DNA from: a bacterium | GTDB taxonomy: Bacteria; Patescibacteriota; Minisyncoccia; Phycocordibacterales; PALSA-1337 | NCBI GenBank assembly: GCA_030648705.1 | Contig: JAUSHF010000003.1 | Span: 1 to 8,219 of the forward strand | Length of the DNA: 8,219 nucleotides | Direction: 5' to 3' | Shown: positions 1 to 4,581 of the stretch, piece by piece | How positions within the stretch are numbered: the stretch's first letter is position 1 | Layout: the number at the start of each line of letters is the position of its first letter | Notes under the pieces: model-generated | Databases searched by the model: none | The model's input: the letters and a program-made list of their open reading frames with translations, nothing else | Told to the model about the DNA's origin: nothing | Translations under genes and position numbers: made by a program

Positions 1-562
1 GGCGTGAAAGGTATTTTGTTTGCTCATGCAAGAAATATTTACTTTTAACTGTTTCCAGTTCACCTTTCAATTCCATTGATTCAACAATCTTCTTAAACTC
101 AACAGGGGTTGGTCCGAAATGATTTTTTATATAAGTAGCACCAATAAGTTGTTCTTCAAATTTTTCGTAATAGTCAAAATCAATAAAATATAGAAGTTTA
201 TATATTACAGTCATTCCGACATTAGATTTACTTCCTACTTTTTCTAGAACATAAAGCAACACCTCTTTAAATTTCTTAAGATTTTTTTGTGGTACATCAA
301 TACGAGTTTCCTGCTTTTCTTTTTTTTCAGATTCATTTTGTATAAAGACTTTAATATCTGATATTTTTTTACCAGAAAAAAGCTCTTCTATAGAGACATT
401 AAAAATCTCAGCAATTTTATCTGCCTGAGAGAGTGTAAGTTCCTTTGCTCCTTTTTCAATTTCAATATAGCTTGCCCTTGAAACACCTATTTTTTCAGCA
501 ACAAAAGCCTGGGAAATACCCAGATTATTTCTCAATTCTAACAAAAATGAAAGTTTAATCAT
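1..562 (-). CDS. XRE-HTH + Panacea (SocA-like/DUF4065) protein, partial
   Basis: An open frame runs from an ATG at 562 leftwards off the window edge, giving 187 codons without a stop. Residues about 4-60 form an XRE/Cro-type helix-turn-helix (ISQAFVAEKIGVSRASYIEI around 16-35). After a Lys/Glu-rich linker (about 66-95), residues about 98-187 match the Panacea/SocA-like fold, recognisable from KLLYFIDFDYYEKF (122-135) and GATYIKNHFGPTPVEF (141-156). Panacea proteins are known as antitoxins able to neutralise varied toxins, and the HTH form normally also represses its own operon. The start is the first ATG after an in-frame stop and coincides with the predicted transcription start, so the mRNA should be leaderless. 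No partner ORF lies upstream (563-690), so a toxin, if present, would lie beyond the left edge. The domain call is strong; the antitoxin role is inferred, and a phage-type regulator is the alternative. Confidence 0.8.
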   Translation of the reverse strand, partial: MIKLSFLLELRNNLGISQAFVAEKIGVSRASYIEIEKGAKELTLSQADKIAEIFNVSIEELFSGKKISDIKVFIQNESEKKEKQETRIDVPQKNLKKFKEVLLYVLEKVGSKSNVGMTVIYKLLYFIDFDYYEKFEEQLIGATYIKNHFGPTPVEFKKIVESMELKGELETVKSKYFLHEQTKYLSR

Positions 563-622
563 ATCTACATTATAGCCACAATAGAAACGATGTCAATATA
601 ATATACAAGCATATTGTAGATA
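562..622. promoter_or_regulatory. Candidate operator: inverted repeats around the XRE-Panacea promoter
   Basis: A perfect 8-bp inverted repeat (tatctaca at 562-569, tgtagata at 615-622) brackets the whole promoter, one arm covering the start codon and the edge of the -10 box. A nested dyad, tacaa-N5-ttgta (604-618), lies directly upstream of the -35 box. XRE-type antitoxins commonly bind such dyads to autorepress, but which dyad is bound, or whether either is, is inference. Arms this short in AT-rich DNA can arise by chance. Confidence 0.4.
569..596 (-). promoter_or_regulatory. Consensus sigma-70 promoter for the XRE-Panacea gene
   Basis: On the minus strand TTGACA (596-591) and TATAAT (574-569) are separated by 16 bases, both perfect consensus hexamers. 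Six bases separate the -10 box from the ATG, which puts the predicted start (+1) on the A of the start codon at 562. So strong a promoter suits a gene held down by its own product. Confidence 0.85.
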
Positions 623-730
623 AAGTTGACAACAGAAATGTCTGCAAAATGCAATTATTATTGATAATTTTGATGCATTGACACTTCGTGCCGACCGCAT
701 TTCGGCTTCCGATTCCGATTTTCAATTTTG

Positions 731-749
731 GCGGAGAGAAAGGGATTCG
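731..749 (-). repeat. Displaced direct copy of the tRNA-Ser 3' end, with CCA
   Basis: This segment is identical to 896-914 over 19 bases and in the same orientation as the tRNA. Identity begins at the C of the T-loop and stops one base after the discriminator, the usual extent of integrase core sites in tRNA genes. The next three minus-strand bases read CCA with the shared C counted first (731-729). It is a candidate outer attachment site, with 896-914 as the inner one. Confidence 0.75.
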
Positions 750-788
750 GTCACGGATAAATTTTGCAATGCAAAATTTTCCGCGACC
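749..788 (-). other. Long stem-loop inside the tRNA-linked element
   Basis: Bases 749-767 pair with 771-788 around a three-base loop, with one bulge (758) and one mismatched position (753/784), giving 17 Watson-Crick pairs. The single mismatch is A opposite C in plus-strand RNA but U opposite G, a wobble pair, in minus-strand RNA. The fold is therefore better in transcripts running in the tRNA direction. It lacks a T-tract on either side and is not a typical intrinsic terminator. Confidence 0.75.
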
Positions 789-800
789 CCGCCTCCCTCG

Positions 801-836
801 CCCTGGTTCGTGCGGAGTACCGCACTCACATCAGGG
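801..836. other. Stem-loop with G+C-rich inner hairpin
   Basis: GTGCGG (810-815) and CCGCAC (820-825) form a perfect 6-bp stem with a four-base loop. Outside it CCCTG (801-805) pairs with CAGGG (832-836). It belongs to the palindromic block behind tRNA-Ser. A further short dyad, GCCGA/TCGGC (690-694, 702-706), lies just beyond the block. Confidence 0.65.
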
Positions 837-849
837 CTTCGGTCCGGCT

Positions 850-868
850 TTCGAATCCCTTTCTCTCC
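850..868 (+). repeat. Inverted copy of the tRNA-Ser 3' end
   Basis: These 19 bases are a perfect inverted repeat of 898-916, the T-loop plus acceptor strand of the tRNA, with 29 bases between the arms. Seventeen of them (852-868) are also a perfect inverted repeat of 733-749, so this copy can pair with either tRNA-end copy. The rest of the T stem is not conserved, so this is a fragment and not a second tRNA gene. The spacer 869-897 contains short TCAC and TTCG iterations. Confidence 0.9.
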
Positions 869-896
869 TTCGCTCACTCACTTCGTTCGTTCGCTG

Positions 897-983
897 CGGA
901 GAGAAAGGGATTCGAACCCTTGGTACCATTTCTGATACACTACCTTTCCAGGGTAGCCCATTCGACCGCTCTGGCATCTCTCC
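897..983 (-). tRNA. tRNA-Ser (anticodon GGA)
   Basis: Read on the minus strand this 87-nt segment folds as a class II tRNA. The acceptor stem is GGAGAGA (983-977) with TCTCTCC (904-898). The anticodon stem CTACC/GGTAG encloses the loop CTGGAAA, giving anticodon GGA, which reads UCC and UCU. A long variable arm is present (GTATC/GGTAC with a six-base loop), followed by the T arm AGGG-TTCGAAT-CCCT. The discriminator is G, as expected for bacterial serine tRNAs. The genome does not encode CCA here (the next bases are CAG), so it must be added after transcription. No clear promoter is visible upstream. The last 19 positions are duplicated twice nearby (731-749 and, inverted, 850-868). Confidence 0.95.
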
Positions 984-1112
984 AAATCTAATACTAAATA
1001 TTTTATGCTATTATTACACAATTTTGTGAACAAAACCACTTAACCCCACAATTTGTCTTTTTGATTTGCTTTTATTTTATTCGTATTTGTTCGTATTTTT
1101 GTTCTTATCCTT

Positions 1113-1141
1113 TTGTAAAATTTAAAAAATAATGCTATGTT
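1113..1141 (+). promoter_or_regulatory. Candidate promoter for the 107-aa hypothetical gene
   Basis: TTGTAA (1113-1118) and TATGTT (1136-1141) are 17 bases apart, each matching four of six consensus bases, and TGC directly before the -10 box gives an extended -10. Transcription would begin near 1148, leaving a leader of about 90 nt. That leader can form a hairpin: GGCT 1156-1159 with AGCC 1183-1186, and GTACAC 1164-1169 with GTGTGC 1176-1181. Such AT-rich matches are common by chance. Confidence 0.35.
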
Positions 1142-1225
1142 ATTAGAAGATATGGGGCTGTATGTACACTGACCTGTGTGCTAGCCTAATCTGAAAATTA
1201 AAATAACCCCTCGAACTCGAAAGTG

Positions 1226-1231
1226 AAAGGA
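1226..1231 (+). promoter_or_regulatory. Shine-Dalgarno-like site AAAGGA
   Basis: AAAGGA ends seven bases before the ATG at 1239, a normal spacing. It is the only convincing purine-rich ribosome binding site before a start codon in this window, and it supports this start. Confidence 0.6.
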
Positions 1232-1238
1232 AAAACAA

Positions 1239-1562
1239 ATGACTCCCCTGACTCCCAATGCTGTATTATCTGACCATGCATCCCTAAGAGTATTCGATCG
1301 ACTTAGTCTCTCTCACAGAGAAATAGTCGACATCCTAAACTCTGAAGATCCGGAACTCACATTAACTCTAGGAGTGAACAAAGGTAAGAAACATCGTCTA
1401 TTTTATAGCGAAAAAGATGATGAATGTTTCGTAGCGGTACAAGACGAACACGATGGTACCATCATCACTATTCTACTACCAGATTTCGACCGCCATTGTC
1501 GAATAAGCCCTGATGTCATCTCTGATTTCAAACTTTCTAGACGACGACAATCATGTGTATGA
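1239..1562 (+). CDS. Hypothetical protein, 107 aa
   Basis: I do not recognise a named gene. The first 30 residues hold an H-x(6)-D-R pattern followed by a helix (SDHASLRVFDRLSLSHREIV, 11-30). A strand-rich core follows (KHRLFYSEKDDECFVAVQDE, 51-70; TIITILLPDF, 74-83). The arrangement faintly recalls small DUF4258 or RelE/ParE-like single-domain proteins, but no catalytic residues can be asserted. The C-terminus (LSRRRQSCV) is basic and unlike the rest. An overlapping +1 frame stays open from 1513 to 1653, so a frameshifted longer protein is possible. The gene stands alone between its own candidate promoter and a terminator. It has a Shine-Dalgarno site and appears richer in G+C than the neighbouring plus-strand genes, hinting at a different history. 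That it is a real gene is likely; its function is unknown. Confidence 0.6.
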   Translation: MTPLTPNAVLSDHASLRVFDRLSLSHREIVDILNSEDPELTLTLGVNKGKKHRLFYSEKDDECFVAVQDEHDGTIITILLPDFDRHCRISPDVISDFKLSRRRQSCV

Positions 1563-1606
1563 ATATGAATTCGTAGATTTACATAAGCATGTATCAAAAC
1601 AAACAC

Positions 1607-1647
1607 TGTTCGCACGATTCCACAAGAAATCCTGCGAACATTTTTTT
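1607..1647 (+). terminator. Intrinsic terminator after the 107-aa gene, probably bidirectional
   Basis: TGTTCGCA (1607-1614) pairs perfectly with TGCGAACA (1633-1640). After a C/C mismatch the stem continues with GATT/AATC (1616-1619, 1628-1631) around an eight-base loop, and seven T residues follow at 1641-1647. The convergent minus-strand gene ends at 1661. Read from that side the same hairpin is followed by a weaker T-rich stretch (1605-1597), so it may stop both transcripts. Confidence 0.8.
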
Positions 1648-1660
1648 ATCTTATAAATTT

Positions 1661-2266
1661 TTAAAATTTAATACTGTCTACTATATCTGAAAATGTCTGA
1701 TTATAATTTTGTAAATCTACGGGATATGTATTAAAGCTCATAATATTATCACCCACTTTAAAGTACACCGCAGTATAAATAAAGTCCCCAGCCAAATTTT
1801 GTTCTGTTCTCTGAACAGCTTTAGTGCCATTAACTAAAATATCCCTCGTATCTAATACTTTGACGGAAGCTTGTCCTTCGTAACCAGTAGCTTTTATCTG
1901 ATCGCTGTCTTTTAAATACGAAACCACGTCTGTATATTTAGTCGTTTCTAACCAAAATTCATATTTAACTTCTGATTTGGTATCTGAATTACTCTTACTA
2001 ATTATAATTTGTCCGTTATTACTATCATTCTCGTTATAACTATCATTCACCTTTACGATAATATATCCAGTGGGATACTTAAATGAAAAACCGTATTCCG
2101 AGCTCGTATAAGAAAGCCATTTATTTACAGGATTCGTAGCTTCATCATAAGATACATTATTTATACCTTTATAAACCATGTAAAAAGTAGCACCGCCTAA
2201 GAACATAATGGCCACTATAACCGAGAAAGCATATCTATGAATACCAGATTGCTTATTAACATTCAT
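1661..2266 (-). CDS. Membrane-anchored PsbP-like protein
   Basis: This 201-aa protein has a short basic N-terminus, one membrane segment at about residues 12-32 (FSVIVAIMFLGGATFYMVY), then an exported domain. The motif YGFSFKYPTGY (58-68), the strand-rich body and the ending FSDIVDSIKF match PsbP-like domains, which in non-photosynthetic bacteria occur as anchored surface proteins of unknown function. There is no lipobox cysteine. The open frame extends upstream to 2404 inside groEL, but ATG 2266 is preferred: it begins the typical anchor sequence and sits six bases behind a TATAAT box. It follows groEL by 22 bp and may receive some read-through, though its own promoter suggests separate expression. 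The anchor topology is clear; the domain name is moderately sure. Confidence 0.75.
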   Translation of the reverse strand: MNVNKQSGIHRYAFSVIVAIMFLGGATFYMVYKGINNVSYDEATNPVNKWLSYTSSEYGFSFKYPTGYIIVKVNDSYNENDSNNGQIIISKSNSDTKSEVKYEFWLETTKYTDVVSYLKDSDQIKATGYEGQASVKVLDTRDILVNGTKAVQRTEQNLAGDFIYTAVYFKVGDNIMSFNTYPVDLQNYNQTFSDIVDSIKF

Positions 2267-2272
2267 AGCAGA

Positions 2273-2281
2273 ATTATAGCA
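2273..2281 (-). promoter_or_regulatory. Extended -10 promoter for the PsbP-like gene
   Basis: TATAAT (2278-2273) is preceded by TGC (2281-2279), an extended -10 motif, and followed after exactly six bases by the ATG at 2266, so the transcript should be leaderless. No good -35 hexamer is present, since that region is the 3' end of groEL. This site decides the start against the longer reading frame. Confidence 0.7.
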
Positions 2282-2288
2282 CAAACCA

Positions 2289-3929
2289 CTAATAATCCAT
2301 GCCTCCTCCATGAGCACCTTGTCCGCTATTATCTTTTTCATCTTTCGGTTCATCTGCAATAGCCACCTCAGTAGTAAGAAGTATTGCCGCTGCCGAAGAT
2401 GCATTTTGAACTCCCAAACGCGTCACCTTAACTGGATCTACTATTCCTGCCGTCAGCATATCTGCCACCATTTCATCTTTTAATGCATCATATCCAATGT
2501 TTCCCTTTCCATTACGAATCTTCTCTATTATTACAGAAGCATCATCCTTTCCAGCGTTTATAACTATTTGTCTGATGGGTGCTTCCATTGCTTTCAGAAC
2601 TATTTGTGCACCTATTTCAAATTCCCGATTCTTAAAGCTTGTCATTTTTAAGCGAGCTTTATCACTAGCACGGATCAAAGCCACACCTCCTCCAGCCACT
2701 ATTCCTTCATCTATTGCCGCCTTTGTAGCATTTACAGCATCTTCTATTTTTAACTTTAAGTATTTCATTTCTGCCTCTGATGCCGCACCCACTTTAATAA
2801 CAGCTACGCCACCAGAAAGTTTAGCAATTCTTTCGTCTAGCTTCTCTACTTCATATTTAGTATCTGTATTTTCTTTTTGTTTTTTGATTTGTGCAATTCT
2901 GGCATCCACTTCAGACTTTTTTCCTTTACCACCCACTATTACAGTATTATCTTTTTTAGAAATAACCTTTCGTGCTTTACCCAAATGAGTCAAATCTGCT
3001 TGATCTAATTTAATTCCAACCTCTTCAGAAATAACTTTTGCACCCACAGTCACTGCTATATCTCCTAACATTTCTTTTCTCTTATCACCAAATCCCGGAG
3101 CTTTAATAGCGAGCACATTAAATCCACCACGAAGCTTATTTACCACGAAAGTAGCTAGAGCTTCCCCATCTACATCTTCTGCTATTATCACTAAATCTTT
3201 CTTGCCTGTAGTAGCAAGCTTCTCTAATAGAGGTAAAATCTCTTTGATAGAAGAAATCTTTTTATCTGTAATTAAAATTGCGGGGTCATCATATTCTGCT
3301 TCCATTCTCTCCATATTTGTAACCATATACGCAGATATGTATCCTTTATCTATTTCTATCCCACTCACCACTTCAGAATCTATACCTATAGACTGTGATT
3401 CTTCTACTGTCACCACTCCATCTTTCCCGACTTTCTTAATAGTATTCGCTATGATGGCACCTATCTCTTCTGATTCTGCGGATATTGTAGCCACCTGCTT
3501 TATTTCTTCATCCGTCTTTATTACCTTAGAAATATCTTTAAGAGCCTTCACTATTTCTGCACTAGCGAATTCTATTCCCGCCTTTATACCCATAGCATTT
3601 AACCCCATAGAAGTATGCTTCATACCCTCGTCTATAATGGACTGGGCCAAAATGACTGAAGTAGTAGTACCGTCTCCTGCAGTATCATTGGTTCTCGTAG
3701 CAACCTCTTTAATGATTTCGGCACCCATATTCTCAAATTTATCTTTGAGAGAAATATCTTTTGCTATAGAGACTCCATCATTTGTGATAGTGGGACTTCC
3801 GTAACCCTTTTCTAATACCACGTTTCTTCCGCGTGGACCTATAGTAATCTTCACAGCATTAGCCACTACATCGACACCCCTTTTTAATGCTTTGCGAGCA
3901 TCTTCATTGTATAGAATTTTTTTACTCAT
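2289..3929 (-). CDS. groL: Chaperonin GroEL (Hsp60)
   Basis: GroEL is the 60-kDa subunit of the double-ring, ATP-driven cytosolic chaperonin that folds proteins inside a cavity capped by GroES. The 546-aa product is normal length. Visible signatures include GPRGRNVVLEKGYGSPTITN (31-50), the ATP-site DGTTT at 86-90 after NDTAG, EDAVNATKAAIDEGIVAGGG with the aspartate expected for ATP hydrolysis, and PVKVTRLGVQNASSAAAIL near the end. The C-terminal tail is the glycine-rich GAHGGGMDY, shorter than the long GGM repeats of many proteobacteria. The gene starts four bases after the groES stop with no Shine-Dalgarno site, so translation is probably coupled to groES. A TATAAT at 3946-3941 inside the end of groES could also give a short-leader groEL transcript. 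No break or missing key residue was seen. Confidence 0.98.
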   Translation of the reverse strand: MSKKILYNEDARKALKRGVDVVANAVKITIGPRGRNVVLEKGYGSPTITNDGVSIAKDISLKDKFENMGAEIIKEVATRTNDTAGDGTTTSVILAQSIIDEGMKHTSMGLNAMGIKAGIEFASAEIVKALKDISKVIKTDEEIKQVATISAESEEIGAIIANTIKKVGKDGVVTVEESQSIGIDSEVVSGIEIDKGYISAYMVTNMERMEAEYDDPAILITDKKISSIKEILPLLEKLATTGKKDLVIIAEDVDGEALATFVVNKLRGGFNVLAIKAPGFGDKRKEMLGDIAVTVGAKVISEEVGIKLDQADLTHLGKARKVISKKDNTVIVGGKGKKSEVDARIAQIKKQKENTDTKYEVEKLDERIAKLSGGVAVIKVGAASEAEMKYLKLKIEDAVNATKAAIDEGIVAGGGVALIRASDKARLKMTSFKNREFEIGAQIVLKAMEAPIRQIVINAGKDDASVIIEKIRNGKGNIGYDALKDEMVADMLTAGIVDPVKVTRLGVQNASSAAAILLTTEVAIADEPKDEKDNSGQGAHGGGMDY

Positions 3930-3933
3930 ATTT

Positions 3934-4254
3934 TTATTTGATTATAGCTATTATTTCTGTTTCTCTTAATATATAAAAATCATCGCCGTCTATTTTTACT
4001 TTATCACCCCAAGAGAAAAGCACAGTATCACCTTTCTTAACACTCATCGGAATAAGCTTTCCGTCTTCATAACGGCCTACTCCTACTGCCACGACTTCCC
4101 CTCTTTTTGCCCCCTTATCAGAATTTACTGTAACAGGTATTATTATCCCTGATTTTGTCTTTGTTTCTTCACTTTCTTTATTAAATTCACGAATAAGTAC
4201 TCGGTCTGCCAAAGGCACTATAGCTGAAGCTGTTTTTTTGTCTATTTTTTTCAT
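3934..4254 (-). CDS. groS: Co-chaperonin GroES (Hsp10)
   Basis: GroES forms the seven-membered lid of the GroEL cage. The 106-aa protein shows the family pattern: PLADRVLIREF (14-24), the mobile loop region with SGIIIP (35-40) that docks on GroEL, RGEVVAVGVGRYEDGKLIPM (51-70), VKKGDTVLFSW (72-82) and the closing DDFYILRETEIIAII. It is some ten residues longer than typical GroES at the N-terminus (MKKIDKKTASAI). The start at 4254 is nevertheless supported by a TATAAT box exactly six bases upstream. It is the first gene of the groES-groEL operon. No CIRCE (HrcA) operator is seen upstream, so heat-shock control, if any, works another way. Confidence 0.97.
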   Translation of the reverse strand: MKKIDKKTASAIVPLADRVLIREFNKESEETKTKSGIIIPVTVNSDKGAKRGEVVAVGVGRYEDGKLIPMSVKKGDTVLFSWGDKVKIDGDDFYILRETEIIAIIK

Positions 4255-4260
4255 ATTCTA

Positions 4261-4288
4261 ATTATATACATGACTAGAAAGCGTGCAA
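4261..4288 (-). promoter_or_regulatory. groES-groEL promoter, leaderless start
   Basis: On the minus strand TATAAT (4266-4261) lies 16 bases downstream of TTGCAC (4288-4283), a weak -35. Six bases separate the -10 box from the groES ATG, so the predicted transcription start is the A of the start codon. The spacing is identical to that of the XRE-Panacea and PsbP-like genes. Confidence 0.7.
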
Positions 4289-4289
4289 C

Positions 4290-4320
4290 TTGTTTTTTAA
4301 AATAAATATGCTAAGATAAT
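4290..4320 (+). promoter_or_regulatory. secG promoter, nearly leaderless
   Basis: TTGTTT (4290-4295) precedes, by 16 bases, the extended -10 TGC-TAAGAT (4309-4317). An overlapping GATAAT (4315-4320) is the alternative -10. Either places the start within about two bases of the secG ATG at 4326. It shares the 71-bp intergenic region with the divergent groES promoter, the two -35 regions lying back to back at 4283-4295. Confidence 0.5.
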
Positions 4321-4325
4321 ATTTA

Positions 4326-4562
4326 ATGAATTCGCTTCTGACAGCATTACCTTATATACAAATCGTCCTAGCTATATTACTAGCTGTGCTAGTTCTTATG
4401 CAAAAGACAGGCTCTTCTCTAGGAGGAGCTTTCGGCGGAGGAGATAACTTTAGCTCAGCATTCCACACCAGACGTGGTTTAGAGAAGTCTTTATTTAACG
4501 TAACTATTATAATCGCTATACTTTTCGTAGCATCTACCATTTTATCTTTTATTTTTAGATAA
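4326..4562 (+). CDS. secG: Preprotein translocase subunit SecG
   Basis: SecG is the small accessory subunit of the SecYEG export channel in the cytoplasmic membrane. The 78-aa product has the expected two membrane segments (about residues 8-25 and 55-76). They are joined by a glycine-rich loop, KTGSSLGGAFGGGDNFSSAF, followed by HTRRGLEK, the hallmark of the family. There is no Shine-Dalgarno site; the ATG follows directly on the -10 region. It is the first of three same-strand genes and lies 19 bp before the solute-binding protein gene, with no terminator between them. Confidence 0.93.
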   Translation: MNSLLTALPYIQIVLAILLAVLVLMQKTGSSLGGAFGGGDNFSSAFHTRRGLEKSLFNVTIIIAILFVASTILSFIFR

Positions 4563-4581
4563 TATCTTTTAATTTAAAATT

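Larger units (their letters stand above)
731..896 (-). mobile_element. Small palindromic element inserted at the 3' end of tRNA-Ser (candidate)
   Basis: The 19-nt tRNA 3' end (T-loop to one base past the discriminator) at 896-914 recurs as an exact direct repeat at 731-749, 165 bp away. The outer copy is followed by CCA (minus-strand reading TCTCTCC-G-CCA, 739-729), whereas the tRNA gene itself is followed by CAG. The simplest reading is that the original gene ended at 729 with encoded CCA, and that an insertion displaced that end while supplying a replacement. The stretch between the repeats has no credible gene, is very G+C-rich (42 of 60 bases at 781-840) and is packed with stem-loops, so it could only be a non-autonomous, MITE-like element. 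A tRNA-derived repeat made by local duplication is the alternative. Confidence 0.5.
984..1238. other. Non-coding stretch between tRNA-Ser and the 107-aa gene
   Basis: I see no credible gene in these 255 bases. The left part is AT-rich upstream DNA of tRNA-Ser. Around 1056-1112 lies a pyrimidine-rich tract with a repeated ttcgtattt (1080-1088 and 1090-1098). The right part holds the candidate promoter and leader of the plus-strand gene starting at 1239. Confidence 0.6.

Noticed and set aside
626..631. Plus-strand TTGACA as a promoter -35
   Set aside because: No acceptable -10 lies 15-19 bases downstream and no plus-strand gene follows. It forms part of the inverted repeats near the XRE-Panacea promoter.
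731..914. CRISPR array
   Set aside because: There are only three copies of the repeat, one of them inverted. They are identical to the tRNA 3' end and unevenly spaced, with no cas genes.
678..1029. Overlapping plus-strand open frames of 75-113 aa
   Set aside because: They run antisense through tRNA-Ser and the palindromic block. Peptides such as GEKGIRTLGTISDTLPFQ are translations of the reverse complement of a tRNA and its copies, a well-known annotation artefact.
1154..1210. tmRNA-like beginning (ggggctgta) upstream of the 107-aa gene
   Set aside because: There is no tRNA-Ala-like 3' half, no tag-peptide frame and no room before the gene; it is at most a structured leader.
1403..1615. Minus-strand 70-aa frame opposite the 107-aa gene
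   Set aside because: It overlaps the terminator hairpin and the opposite gene, has no recognisable features, and the plus-strand gene has promoter and SD support.
2267..2404. N-terminal extension of the PsbP-like protein into groEL
   Set aside because: It would overlap the conserved groEL 3' end in another frame and place the membrane anchor deep in the protein. The ATG at 2266 has its own -10 box at the canonical distance.
2497..3804. Plus-strand open frames of 163 and 200 aa within the groEL region
   Set aside because: They are antisense to a well-conserved gene, have no start signals, and are shadows of groEL codon structure.
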